From: Actinomycetota bacterium
GTDB taxonomy: Bacteria > Actinomycetota > Actinomycetes > Nanopelagicales > Nanopelagicaceae
DNA: 64,000 nt
Assembly: GCA_026392845.1 (NCBI GenBank)
Contig: JAPLBJ010000050.1
Span: 1 to 64,000, forward strand
Direction of reading: 5' to 3'
The position numbers were made by a program, and so were the translations under genes. Each line of letters starts with the position of its first letter. Within the stretch, counting starts at the first letter, position 1. The notes under the pieces are model-generated. The model was not told where the DNA came from, searched no databases, and saw only the letters and a program-made list of their open reading frames with translations. Of this stretch, positions 54,401 through 63,234 are shown piece after piece.

Positions 54401-55466
54401 TGAATCGAAACTCCACTACATCTCCGTCGGCCATTACATATTCCTTGCCTTCCATGCGCACTTTACCTTTAGCTTTCGCTTCAGTCATTGAGCCCGCGGC
54501 AACTAGATCTTCAAAGGAGACTATTTCTGCTTTGATAAATCCTTTTTGGAAATCTGTATGAATAACACCAGCGGCCATGGGTGCGGTGTCACCTTTGTGA
54601 ATCGTCCAAGCACGTGCTTCTTTAGGACCTGCAGTCAGATATGTCTGCAATCCTAAAGTTTTGAATCCAACATGTGCCAAAGTTGCAAGACCTGGTTCTT
54701 CCAAACCAATTGATTGCAACAATTCAAGTGCATCTTCATCGCTAAGTTCAACGAGTTCGGATTCTGTTTTTGCATCGAGGAATATTGCTTCGGCAGGTGC
54801 TACGAGTGCTGACAACTTTGCGCGCAATTCTTTGTCGGCAAGTTCGGCGGCATCGACATTGAAAACATAAATAAATGGTTTTGCGGTGAGCAAATGAAGT
54901 TCGCTCAAATCTGCTAAATCAATCTTTGACGTTGAAAGCGGATTTCCACTTTGTAAGTGCGCCTCGGCAGCCTTCATTGCATCTAAAACTGGTTGGCGAT
55001 CTTTACTAATACGCGCCTCTTTCTCAATGCGAGGAAGGGCCTTTTCTAAAGTCTGTAAATCTGCGAGCGCTAATTCCGTATTGATAGTTTCCATATCGCT
55101 ACTTGGGTCAATGCGACCATCGACATGGACAACATCGTCATCGGTAAAGACTCGAATGACCTGACAGATTGCATCGGTCTCGCGAATATTTGCTAAGAAT
55201 TTATTACCTAGGCCAGCGCCCTCCGATGCTCCTTTTACAATTCCCGCGATATCTACAAAGGAGACAACGGCTGGGAGAAGTTTTTCGGAGCTAAAAATTG
55301 TGGCAAGTTTGGCTAAACGCTCATCTGGTACCCCGACGACACCAACATTGGGTTCAATCGTTGCAAAGGGGTAGTTAGCGGCCAAGACATTGTTCTTAGT
55401 CAGAGCATTAAAAAGGGTCGACTTTCCGACATTCGGTAATCCGACAATTCCAATTGAGAGGCTCAC
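54393..55466 (-). CDS. ychF: Redox-regulated ATPase YchF/Ola1
   Basis: A 357-residue Obg-family NTPase. GLPNVGKSTLFNAL (8-21) is the P loop and FVDIAGIVKGASEGAGLGNKF near 72 lies in switch II; NVDAA replaces the NKxD motif (about 199), which explains the preference for ATP over GTP. A coiled-coil insertion (about 125-185) and a C-terminal TGS domain with KGFIKAEIVSFED complete it. It starts with GTG. YchF acts in ribosome function and oxidative stress control. Confidence 0.95.
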   Translation of the reverse strand: MSLSIGIVGLPNVGKSTLFNALTKNNVLAANYPFATIEPNVGVVGVPDERLAKLATIFSSEKLLPAVVSFVDIAGIVKGASEGAGLGNKFLANIRETDAICQVIRVFTDDDVVHVDGRIDPSSDMETINTELALADLQTLEKALPRIEKEARISKDRQPVLDAMKAAEAHLQSGNPLSTSKIDLADLSELHLLTAKPFIYVFNVDAAELADKELRAKLSALVAPAEAIFLDAKTESELVELSDEDALELLQSIGLEEPGLATLAHVGFKTLGLQTYLTAGPKEARAWTIHKGDTAPMAAGVIHTDFQKGFIKAEIVSFEDLVAAGSMTEAKAKGKVRMEGKEYVMADGDVVEFRFNV

Positions 55467-55517
55467 AAGGGGTAGAGCCTACGCGTGATTGTCAGTGGTT
55501 CCTGCCACGATAGCGCT

Positions 55518-56687
55518 ATGTCAGCGCAGGGAGTGACCCTTCTAACCCTAGTAACAGGTATATCTATCGGGATTCTCATCGGAATCCTTATTTCGCGTCT
55601 TCGCAATCAGGGCAATGGTGCATCAAGTGCAATGGCCCAAGGCGAGATCGCATCACTTACTAAACAATTAGAAGAACTTCGCAAACGCGAAAATGAATCA
55701 GTGCGATTTGATGAAGCGCTCAATGATGTCAAAGCACGCATGGCAACACTGACAACGCAGACACAAGATGCCGAAGTAAAGCGCGCAGCATCTGATTCAG
55801 CAATCAAAACTCAGATTGAATCAATGCGTACCGGAAATGAATCACTTGTAAATATTGCAACAAAGCTAGAAGGCGCACTCTCTAACTCACAATCACGTGG
55901 AAAGTATGGAGAAGCACATCTTGAAATGATTTTGGAGAAGGCAGGAATGCTTGAAGATGTTCATTATCAACGTCAAGAATCTTCGCGCTCGCAAGGTGGC
56001 GATGGACTACGTCCAGATATTACTATTTCAATTCCTGGTGGCTCGCGAATTTTTATCGATTCTAAATTTCCATTCCAGCGCTTCCTCGAAGCAATCGATG
56101 AGAAAGATGAAGAGAAGCGCGCAGCCCTTATGGCACTCCATGCAAAAGATTTACTCAAGCATGTCGATGATCTCTATAAGAAGGAATATCAAGGAGTTTC
56201 TGACTCCCCTGACTTTGTAGTTCTATTCGCGCCTTTTGAATCAATACTTTCAGAAGCTCTTCGCGCCGATCCACAATTTCTCAATAAGACATTTGATAAG
56301 AATGTGACTATTGCAACTCCAACAACAATGTTGGCTCTATTGCGCACTGTCTTTTACTCATTTGGTCGCCATGACCTTGCAAAAAATGCCGTTGAGATTC
56401 AAGGTGTTGCTACTGAGTTCCTCAAGCGCGTTGGCATACTCCACACAAAGCTGACTACTCTCGGAGATCGCATCAAGAGTGCAGAGCGTGCATATAACGA
56501 TGTTCTTGCAACTGCTGAATCAAATGTGCTTGTTCCGGCGCGAAAAATGAAAGGTCTTGGGGTCTCCAGTGGAAATAACACTCTGGCTCCCATTGCTAAT
56601 ATTGATGATGAGGTTCGCGCTATAAAAGGTGCCAATCTTGAGATTGATTACATTGATGCAGAAGAAATTGAAGAGGATGAAAAGTAA
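55518..56687 (+). CDS. rmuC: DNA recombination protein RmuC
   Basis: A 389-residue RmuC protein: an N-terminal membrane helix (about 8-28), a coiled coil (about 40-115), and the nuclease-like RmuC domain with KYGEAHLEMILEKAGM, RPDITISIPGG, then IDSKFPFQRFLEA. The Asp and the Asp-x-Lys of the PD-(D/E)xK fold are present. RmuC limits inversions at short repeats in E. coli. The ATG is preferred to an upstream GTG at 55485 because the helix then starts close to the N-terminus. It overlaps the next gene by one base. Confidence 0.88.
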   Translation: MSAQGVTLLTLVTGISIGILIGILISRLRNQGNGASSAMAQGEIASLTKQLEELRKRENESVRFDEALNDVKARMATLTTQTQDAEVKRAASDSAIKTQIESMRTGNESLVNIATKLEGALSNSQSRGKYGEAHLEMILEKAGMLEDVHYQRQESSRSQGGDGLRPDITISIPGGSRIFIDSKFPFQRFLEAIDEKDEEKRAALMALHAKDLLKHVDDLYKKEYQGVSDSPDFVVLFAPFESILSEALRADPQFLNKTFDKNVTIATPTTMLALLRTVFYSFGRHDLAKNAVEIQGVATEFLKRVGILHTKLTTLGDRIKSAERAYNDVLATAESNVLVPARKMKGLGVSSGNNTLAPIANIDDEVRAIKGANLEIDYIDAEEIEEDEK

Positions 56688-57103
56688 TGAGTACAACAAC
56701 TTCGACTAAGCAATTGATTCAAGGTCCTGGCCTCAAAGCCCCAGGCATCGTTGTTATGCAATTCTTATTTATCGCACTCTTTACTCTCATTGAATTACTA
56801 TTTAGAAGTGGCGTAGGAATTGTTACTGGCATTGCGATTTGCGCATCACTCTATGGTGGACTTCGTTTTGGCAGAAAAGGCACCACTTATGTCAGTGTCG
56901 TAACTCCTCCAATAGCATTTGCGATTTCTCTCTTTATTCTCACCCTTATTTTTGATGGCTTCAAACCTTCACGTGTTGGAATTGATGTTATTGCAGGCCT
57001 TGCAAGTGAGGCCCCCTTTCTCATTATTAGTGCGCTCTACGGGTGGTTTACCTACTTCAATGAGAAGGCAAAAACTCGCCCTTCGCGCAAAAAATCTGTA
57101 TAG
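56687..57103 (+). CDS. DUF6542-like membrane protein
   Basis: A 138-residue membrane protein with four helices and a basic C-terminus (KAKTRPSRKKSV). Size, layout and its place near ychF and xseA fit the actinobacterial DUF6542 family, although I cannot confirm it. Function is unknown. It is coupled to rmuC by a TAATG overlap and followed by the MFS gene after 16 bases. Confidence 0.6.
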   Translation: MSTTTSTKQLIQGPGLKAPGIVVMQFLFIALFTLIELLFRSGVGIVTGIAICASLYGGLRFGRKGTTYVSVVTPPIAFAISLFILTLIFDGFKPSRVGIDVIAGLASEAPFLIISALYGWFTYFNEKAKTRPSRKKSV

Positions 57104-57119
57104 CGCTTAGAGTAGGGGC

Positions 57120-58289
57120 GTGCTAACGCCTGAGATCAAACGTGCTAGAAATGCAATTCTTATTGGTTACATTTCAAATGGAATCGCACTTGGTTCCTTT
57201 ATTGCTCGAATCCCTGATTTCAAAAGAATTCTTGGCGTAACCGATGGTGGTTTAGGTTCCGCTCTAATCTTTGGTTCAATCGGAGTTGTTTTATCACTTG
57301 GGCCTGCCGGTAGATACTCTGCCAAATTTGGAAGCAAGCCACTCATTGTTGGTTCAGCAATTGGCGTTGGAATTACTATTCCTGGGCTTGGACTTCTATT
57401 TAATATTTACACACTTGCGATTGCTCTATTTATCTGGGGAATTACATTAGGTGTTCAAGATATTTCGTTATCGGCCCACGGTGTTGCACTTGAACAACAA
57501 TCTGGAAAAAAGATGCTCAGCACAATGCATGCAATGTATTCACTCGGTTCAATCATTGGGGTTGCTTCAGGTGGTGTAATTGCTCAACTAGGTATTACAC
57601 CGCTTGCACACTTATCTGTTATCGGTGTTCTGCTTGTCCTTAGTGCCTTTCTTATCAATCCACTTTTATTGCCAGCGAGCATGGATCAACACAATCCCGA
57701 CGGACATAAACGAAATCGCAAACGTCCCAAGATTTTCTGGATTCTTGGCTTACTAGGAATATGTGCTGCAATTAGTGAAGGTGTTGCAAGTGACTGGGGC
57801 GGAGTTCTTGCACGCGACACATTTGGTGCGTCTCCATTTGTTTCGGCAATGCCTTACGCACTCTTTTCAGCGCTGATGGTTATTGGTCGCCTATCAGGTG
57901 ACAAACTTTCACGTCGCTTTGGAACTTCACGCTTACTCACTGCTGGCGGACTTATTGCAGGAATTGGATTATCTGCTGGAATGTTAATGAACAATATTCA
58001 AGGAGTCTTCCTTGGTTGGTTCTTCTTAGGCGTTGGTGTTAGCGCTGTAATTCCACTTTTGATGAGTGCTGCTGGTGAGATTGCATCAAAGGAATACCCT
58101 GACAGGATCGCACCTTCTGAAGCTGTCGCAATGATTGCTGGAATTTCTTATTTTGCATTTATCGCAGCGCCGCCACTTATTGGATTCTTATCAGATCAAA
58201 TTACATTGCGGTTAGCACTTTTTGTACCAGCTGGATTAGCGCTGATGATGGCTTTTGGCGCACGTTATGCGCGAAGCAGCGATCACTAA
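57120..58289 (+). CDS. Major facilitator superfamily transporter
   Basis: A 389-residue transporter with twelve predicted helices, halves split by a basic loop (PDGHKRNRKRPK, about residue 197). The arrangement resembles YbjJ-type MFS proteins, which are linked to sugar or drug export. The first-loop motif is GPAGRYSAKFGSKP, and SGDKLSRRFGTSR repeats it in the second half. Substrate unknown. The start codon is GTG at 57120, with AGTAGGGGC before it. Its stop is one base from convergent ispH. Confidence 0.82.
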   Translation: MLTPEIKRARNAILIGYISNGIALGSFIARIPDFKRILGVTDGGLGSALIFGSIGVVLSLGPAGRYSAKFGSKPLIVGSAIGVGITIPGLGLLFNIYTLAIALFIWGITLGVQDISLSAHGVALEQQSGKKMLSTMHAMYSLGSIIGVASGGVIAQLGITPLAHLSVIGVLLVLSAFLINPLLLPASMDQHNPDGHKRNRKRPKIFWILGLLGICAAISEGVASDWGGVLARDTFGASPFVSAMPYALFSALMVIGRLSGDKLSRRFGTSRLLTAGGLIAGIGLSAGMLMNNIQGVFLGWFFLGVGVSAVIPLLMSAAGEIASKEYPDRIAPSEAVAMIAGISYFAFIAAPPLIGFLSDQITLRLALFVPAGLALMMAFGARYARSSDH

Positions 58290-58290
58290 A

Positions 58291-59247
58291 TTATTTAGCT
58301 TCTGCTGCTTTCATATCTTTGCGAAGTTCAGGTGGCAATGAGAAGAGGAGTGATTCCTCCATTGCAGTAATTGTTTCAACGTCACCAAAACCGCGCTCTG
58401 CAAGCCATGTAAGCAAATCACTGACCAGAATTTCTGGAACAGAGGCACCACTAGTTACGCCAATAGTCTCAACCCCAACCAACCATTCCTCTTTTGCTTC
58501 TGCTGCAAAGTCCAGTAAATATGCATTAGGTGTTCCATACTCTTTAGCTACTTCAACTAATCGAACAGAGTTAGATGAATTTGTTGAACCCACTACAAGC
58601 ACAAGGTCTGCTTGCGGTGCGATTGCTTTGATTGCTTCTTGGCGATTTTGCGTTGCATAACAAATATCATCACTAGGTGGATCTTGAATCTCAGGAAAAC
58701 GCTCTTTGAGAATGGCAACTGCATCAAGAGTTTCATCAACACTCAACGTGGTTTGAGAGAGCCAGATAAGTTTTTTGCCAGGTGTTGGCACAACTTTACG
58801 AGCACCATCGAGCCCATCGATAACTCGAACTTGCCCAATCGCTTCACCCGCAGTGCCTTCAACTTCTTCATGGCCATGGTGACCAATCAATAAAATTTCA
58901 GCATCTTCTGCAGCAAATCTTTTTACTTCATTATGGACTTTTGTAACCAATGGACAGGTTGCATCGATTGTTTTTAGATTACGAGCCGCTGCTTCTTCAT
59001 GAACGATGGGTGCGACTCCGTGAGCAGAGAAAACAACAGTCTTGCCTTCTGGAACTTCATCGGTCTCATCGACAAAGATTGCTCCGCGTGCTTCTAGCGT
59101 TGCCACAACATGTTTGTTATGAACAATTTGCTTTCGAACATAGACCGGTGCGCCATAAAGAGCCAACGCTTTTTCCACCGTGATAACAGCGCGGTCAACG
59201 CCAGCGCAATATCCGCGAGGCGCAGCAAGGAGAACTCTCTTAGCCAT
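58291..59247 (-). CDS. ispH: 4-hydroxy-3-methylbut-2-enyl diphosphate reductase
   Basis: The last enzyme of the MEP isoprenoid pathway; an iron-sulfur reductase. The 318-residue chain has the three cluster cysteines in [22 protein letters not shown] and [10 protein letters not shown], the substrate-binding HxH sites (VHNKHVV, SAHGV, GHHGHEE), and [15 protein letters not shown] lies six bases before the ATG (59254-59259), so the mRNA is probably leaderless. It is divergent from xseA with 25 bases between start codons. Confidence 0.96.
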   Translation of the reverse strand: MAKRVLLAAPRGYCAGVDRAVITVEKALALYGAPVYVRKQIVHNKHVVATLEARGAIFVDETDEVPEGKTVVFSAHGVAPIVHEEAAARNLKTIDATCPLVTKVHNEVKRFAAEDAEILLIGHHGHEEVEGTAGEAIGQVRVIDGLDGARKVVPTPGKKLIWLSQTTLSVDETLDAVAILKERFPEIQDPPSDDICYATQNRQEAIKAIAPQADLVLVVGSTNSSNSVRLVEVAKEYGTPNAYLLDFAAEAKEEWLVGVETIGVTSGASVPEILVSDLLTWLAERGFGDVETITAMEESLLFSLPPELRKDMKAAEAK

Positions 59248-59253
59248 GGGGTG

Positions 59254-59266
59254 AGTCTATTAGGCT
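59254..59266. promoter_or_regulatory. Abutting divergent -10 boxes of ispH and xseA
   Basis: Minus-strand TAGACT (59259-59254) and plus-strand TAGGCT (59261-59266) each lie six bases before their start codon and are separated by one base. Both -35 regions would fall inside the opposite coding sequence. Confidence 0.5.
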
Positions 59267-59272
59267 CATCTC

Positions 59273-60478
59273 ATGTTCGAAACTTCAAGTGATGCTCCAG
59301 CACCTGTGCGCGTGGTCACTGAAGCGATTAAGGATTATGTAGATCGCTTAGGACCAATCTGGGTCGAAGGCGAAATTTCTGAACTCAACGAACGCAGTGG
59401 CACGATGGCATTTATTCGTCTGCGCGATACCAGTGTTGATATGTCTTTATCTATTATGTGTCATAAATCTGTATTGGCATCAGTTCAACCACTTCCACAA
59501 AATGCCCGCGTAGTTTTATTTGCAAAAGCCTCTTGGTATACAAAAAATGGTTCACTGACTTTATCTGCGCGCGAGATTCGCCAAGTTGGCGTTGGTGAAC
59601 TTCTTGCCCGACTTGAACAACTAAAGAGCATACTCGCCGCTGAAGGACTCTTTGATTCTGATCGCAAGGTTGCACTTCCACTACTGCCACGCAAAGTCGG
59701 ACTCATTTGCGGACGCAATACCGATGCAATGAAAGATGTTGTTGAAAATGCAAAGCGTCGTTGGCCTATGGTCGAATTTGAAATTCGCGAAGTCACAGTG
59801 CAAGGCGCAGCAGCCGTCTCTGAAGTTTCGCAAGCACTTCGCGAACTAGAAGCGGATAAAGATGTCGATGTCATCATCATTACTCGCGGCGGTGGCTCCT
59901 TTGAAGATTTACTTCCCTTTAGCGATGAGGGCTTAGTTCGATTGGCAGCATCGTGTGAGACTCCAATAGTGAGTGCTATTGGCCATGAAAAAGATGCACC
60001 ACTTCTTGATCTCGTTGCAGATTTTCGTGCATCAACACCAACGGATGCTGCAAAGCATGTAGTACCTGATTTGGCTGAAGAACTCGCACTAATTGAACAA
60101 TTGCGAAATAGAACCCGTCGACGCATCATGACTATGGTCGAACTAGAAAGTACACGTATAAAGAATTTGCATGATCGGCCAGTAATGAAGGATCCATCAC
60201 TACTTATTACCTCGCGCGCAGAAATTATTACTGCTCTGCGTGATCGCTCTAGCCGCTCATTCAAAGAGAGTTTGAAGCTAGCGAAAGAAGAGCTCAAGCA
60301 GATTCGTGCGCGAGTTCGCTCGCTCTCGCCACAAGCAACGTTGGACCGCGGATATTCAGTCGTGCAATTAGCCTCAGGTGAAATTGCGCGTGATCCAAAG
60401 AAACTCAAAGCCGGCGAACTCTTGCGAATTCGTTTAGCAATGGGTGAGACTGAAGCCACAGCAACCGGAGCGCACTAA
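59273..60478 (+). CDS. xseA: Exodeoxyribonuclease VII large subunit
   Basis: The catalytic large subunit of exonuclease VII, which degrades single-stranded DNA. The 401-residue protein begins with an OB fold (VEGEISELNERSGTMAFIRL, about 32-51). The catalytic domain contains GLICGRNTDAMKDV, then VDVIIITRGGGSFEDLLPF (about 200-218) and SAIGHEKDAPLLDLVADFRA. A helical region for XseB binding follows. Leaderless start predicted. xseB follows after 17 bases. Confidence 0.95.
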   Translation: MFETSSDAPAPVRVVTEAIKDYVDRLGPIWVEGEISELNERSGTMAFIRLRDTSVDMSLSIMCHKSVLASVQPLPQNARVVLFAKASWYTKNGSLTLSAREIRQVGVGELLARLEQLKSILAAEGLFDSDRKVALPLLPRKVGLICGRNTDAMKDVVENAKRRWPMVEFEIREVTVQGAAAVSEVSQALRELEADKDVDVIIITRGGGSFEDLLPFSDEGLVRLAASCETPIVSAIGHEKDAPLLDLVADFRASTPTDAAKHVVPDLAEELALIEQLRNRTRRRIMTMVELESTRIKNLHDRPVMKDPSLLITSRAEIITALRDRSSRSFKESLKLAKEELKQIRARVRSLSPQATLDRGYSVVQLASGEIARDPKKLKAGELLRIRLAMGETEATATGAH

Positions 60479-60495
60479 GGGAGTAGATTTATCAC

Positions 60496-60693
60496 ATGAG
60501 CGCTGAGAAGAAATTGTCATATGAAGCCGCCCGAGATGAATTAGCCGAAGTTGTTGAAGCACTCGAATCGGGTAGTGAGACTCTTGAAGAATCTCTCAAA
60601 CTCTGGGAGCGCGGTGAAGAACTTGCAAAGATTTGTCAGGAATGGCTCGATGGTGCACGCAAGAAACTCGATGCAGTAAAGCCAGCAAAGTAG
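60496..60693 (+). CDS. xseB: Exodeoxyribonuclease VII small subunit
   Basis: A 65-residue helical protein with [19 protein letters not shown] and [18 protein letters not shown], the pattern of XseB. Several copies bind along the helical part of XseA. TAGATT six bases before the ATG could give it its own leaderless transcript, in addition to read-through from xseA. Confidence 0.94.
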   Translation: MSAEKKLSYEAARDELAEVVEALESGSETLEESLKLWERGEELAKICQEWLDGARKKLDAVKPAK

Positions 60694-60700
60694 AGAACAC

Positions 60701-62362
60701 ATGTCACCAACATTTTCATACTCTGATCTTCTGCCAATAGGAGCCGATACAACTAAGTATCGAAAGATCGGTAATGAGGGTGTTAGCACAATCAAACTTG
60801 GCGATAGAGAGTTTTTGCAGATAGAGCCAATAGCACTCGAGAAACTAACTGAGACTGCGCTTCACGATATTTCTCACTATTTGCGCCCAGCCCACCTTCA
60901 ACAATTAGCAAACATCATTAGCGATCCGGAGGCATCTCCTAACGATCGCTTTGTTGCAATTGATTTACTCAAGAATGCAAATATCTCAGCCGGTGGAATT
61001 TTGCCAATGTGCCAGGACACAGGAACAGCAATTGTTATGGGTAAGAAGGGTCAATATGTCTTGACCACTGGCAAAGATGAAGTAGCAATTTCTCAAGGAA
61101 TCTATGACGCCTACACAAAACTCAATCTTCGATATTCACAGATGGCACCTATTACAACCTGGGAAGAGAAGAACACCGGCAATAACTTGCCTGCTCAAGT
61201 AGAAATTTATGCCGATTCAGATCACGCCGATGAATATAACTTTCTCTTTATTGCTAAAGGTGGCGGTAGCGCTAACAAATCATTTTTATATCAGGAGACA
61301 AAGGCAGTACTCAATCCAACTTCACTCGTGAAATGGCTGGATGAAAAGTTACGCTCAATTGGTACAGCGGCTTGTCCTCCGTATCACTTAGCAATTGTTA
61401 TCGGCGGCACCAGCGCTGAGCACACTGTAAAGACAGCAAAACTGGCATCGACAAAATATTTAGATTCATTGCCAACATCGGGAGATGCTGCAATTGGCCA
61501 TGGTTTCCGTGATATCGAACTTGAAGAAAAAGTCCTAGAACTCACTCGTACCCTTGGTATTGGCGCACAATTTGGTGGAAAGTATTTCTGTCACGATGTT
61601 CGTGTGGTCCGACTCCCTCGCCACGGCGCATCCCTCCCAATTGCAATCGCAGTCTCTTGTTCTGCAGACCGCCAGGCAAAGGCGAAAATCACAAAAGAGG
61701 GCATATTCATTGAAGAATTAGAGCGCGATCCAGCCCACTTCTTGCCTGATACAACAGAGCAACACTTGGGTGATTCTGCAGAAGTTGTGAAGATTGATCT
61801 CAACAAATCTATGGATGAAGTTCGCGCGGAACTTTCAAAGCATCCAATCAAAACTCGACTCTCACTCACTGGCACAATCGTTGTCGCTCGAGATCTTGCT
61901 CATTCACGAATCAAAGAGATGCTAGATGCCGGCAAGCCATTGCCTCAATACCTCAAGGATTATGCCGTGTATTACGCAGGTCCTGCTAAAACTCCTGAGG
62001 GATATGCATCCGGATCGTTTGGTCCAACAACGGCTGGACGCATGGATTCTTACGTTGAACAATTCCAAAGCGCAGGCGGCTCATTTGTCATGCTCGCAAA
62101 AGGAAATCGTTCAAAGGCTGTAACAGATGCATGCAAAACACATGGTGGATTTTATTTAGGTTCTATCGGTGGACCTGCTGCCCGTCTTGCACAAGATTGC
62201 ATCAAAAAAGTTGAAGTCTTAGATTTTGAAGATTTAGGAATGGAAGCAATCTGGAAAATTGATGTTGTAGATTTTCCAGCATTTATTGTTGTTGACGATA
62301 AAGGAAATGATTTCTTTGCCGAGACAAGCAAGCCAATGAGTATTGGGTCTCGTCCAGCCTAA
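60701..62362 (+). CDS. fumA: Fumarate hydratase class I
   Basis: A 553-residue iron-sulfur fumarase that converts fumarate to malate in the TCA cycle. The N-terminal domain carries the first cluster Cys in [10 protein letters not shown] (about 105), and the next are in [15 protein letters not shown] (about 225) and YFCHDVRV. The C-terminal beta domain begins near 370 and contains [15 protein letters not shown]. The gene follows xseB by seven bases. Class I fumarases are oxygen-sensitive; the Ni-SOD in this window would help protect it. The symbol is by similarity; fumB is equally possible. Confidence 0.93.
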   Translation: MSPTFSYSDLLPIGADTTKYRKIGNEGVSTIKLGDREFLQIEPIALEKLTETALHDISHYLRPAHLQQLANIISDPEASPNDRFVAIDLLKNANISAGGILPMCQDTGTAIVMGKKGQYVLTTGKDEVAISQGIYDAYTKLNLRYSQMAPITTWEEKNTGNNLPAQVEIYADSDHADEYNFLFIAKGGGSANKSFLYQETKAVLNPTSLVKWLDEKLRSIGTAACPPYHLAIVIGGTSAEHTVKTAKLASTKYLDSLPTSGDAAIGHGFRDIELEEKVLELTRTLGIGAQFGGKYFCHDVRVVRLPRHGASLPIAIAVSCSADRQAKAKITKEGIFIEELERDPAHFLPDTTEQHLGDSAEVVKIDLNKSMDEVRAELSKHPIKTRLSLTGTIVVARDLAHSRIKEMLDAGKPLPQYLKDYAVYYAGPAKTPEGYASGSFGPTTAGRMDSYVEQFQSAGGSFVMLAKGNRSKAVTDACKTHGGFYLGSIGGPAARLAQDCIKKVEVLDFEDLGMEAIWKIDVVDFPAFIVVDDKGNDFFAETSKPMSIGSRPA

Positions 62363-62365
62363 TTT

Positions 62366-62953
62366 TTAGTAGAAGCGACTGCGCTTCCACTTAGCCCATG
62401 CTTTACATGGAGTGTCATAGCGAATATCGATATAGCGAATTCCCCATCGAATCTGTGTCACGGGGTTGGTACGCCAGTCAGTTGCAATAACTTCCATCTT
62501 CACGGCTGGTAGCGCCTGGGCAATTCCGTGGGCACCAGAGCGATAATTGTGAGCCTTGTAATTCCAGTGGCTCTCCTTCATCCAAAGACGGTTCAGACAG
62601 GAATACTCTTTTTCGTCATAACCGTATTCATCGATCAGGATTGCCTTGGCAACTTTCTTGGCACCGATTTGAGTTCGAGCCATCTCAACTTGCCGACTCA
62701 CATTTGAAACAAGAGCTAGTTCGGTAGAAAAAAGCGATTTCTTTCCGGAGGCTTTCAAACTAAATCCGCCATAACGGATATCGGTGCTATCGGGAGTCGC
62801 AGCAAATGCTCGCTCCTCTAATTGGTCGGGAAGTGCAAGGTGGGTTGTCATTGGGAACTCAAGGCCATACGCACTTGGTTGTGCCGTTGCCAAGAAAAGC
62901 ATGGAGGCAATAACGATCCATGGTGCGGTGTACTTGCTCTCTAACTTCTTCAT
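62366..62953 (-). CDS. Secreted transglycosylase-like protein
   Basis: A 195-residue protein with a signal peptide (helix about 10-28, likely cleavage after AYG) and a C-terminal lysozyme-like domain: CLNRLWMKESHWNYKAHN holds the conserved Glu, then SGAHGIAQALPAVKM and IRWGIRYIDIRYDTPCKAW. This pattern is common in actinobacterial cell-wall lytic transglycosylases. It probably cuts peptidoglycan during growth. A GGAAGGAGG run precedes the ATG at 62951-62953; a TTG nine codons earlier is less likely. The 246 bases upstream contain no clear riboswitch. Confidence 0.82.
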   Translation of the reverse strand: MKKLESKYTAPWIVIASMLFLATAQPSAYGLEFPMTTHLALPDQLEERAFAATPDSTDIRYGGFSLKASGKKSLFSTELALVSNVSRQVEMARTQIGAKKVAKAILIDEYGYDEKEYSCLNRLWMKESHWNYKAHNYRSGAHGIAQALPAVKMEVIATDWRTNPVTQIRWGIRYIDIRYDTPCKAWAKWKRSRFY

Positions 62954-63051
62954 TACCTCCTCCTTCCTTCTCACCCTCAAAATTTCCCCAAGCCCTTATC
63001 GCCTCATTTCCGGGTGGATAGAGGCACAAGGCACGGGGGAAGGTCTTTAGA

Positions 63052-63234
63052 GTGGCAAAACGGGGGCGCTCGGGCAAATCTAAATGGGCGCGAGTCACTT
63101 ATTTTAAGGATTCACAGGAACTGTGGATAGGTAAAAGTCCAGGTCAGCACCTATGGAATGGAAAATGTCCGATTTGTCGCTGTGACATTTCTCTTTTTGC
63201 TAAACGGGGCTTGGCCCCTCCAACAATTCGGTGA
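63052..63234 (+). CDS. Possible small zinc-type protein (doubtful)
   Basis: A 60-codon frame starting GTG with GGGGGAAGG seven bases before it. The peptide is basic and carries GKCPICRCD, a CxxCxC cluster. The end overlaps the convergent phoH gene by 35 bases. I recognise no family. It may be a real small gene or chance; the well-placed ribosome binding site is the only support. Confidence 0.25.
   Translation: MAKRGRSGKSKWARVTYFKDSQELWIGKSPGQHLWNGKCPICRCDISLFAKRGLAPPTIR

Noticed and set aside
59485-60459. 324-codon minus-strand frame inside xseA
   Set aside because: Ser/Arg-rich shadow frame opposite a clear xseA; no start signal or recognisable motif.
62954-63199. Cyclic di-AMP riboswitch before the transglycosylase gene
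   Set aside because: Such switches often precede wall hydrolase genes in Actinobacteria, but their conserved blocks could not be found here.
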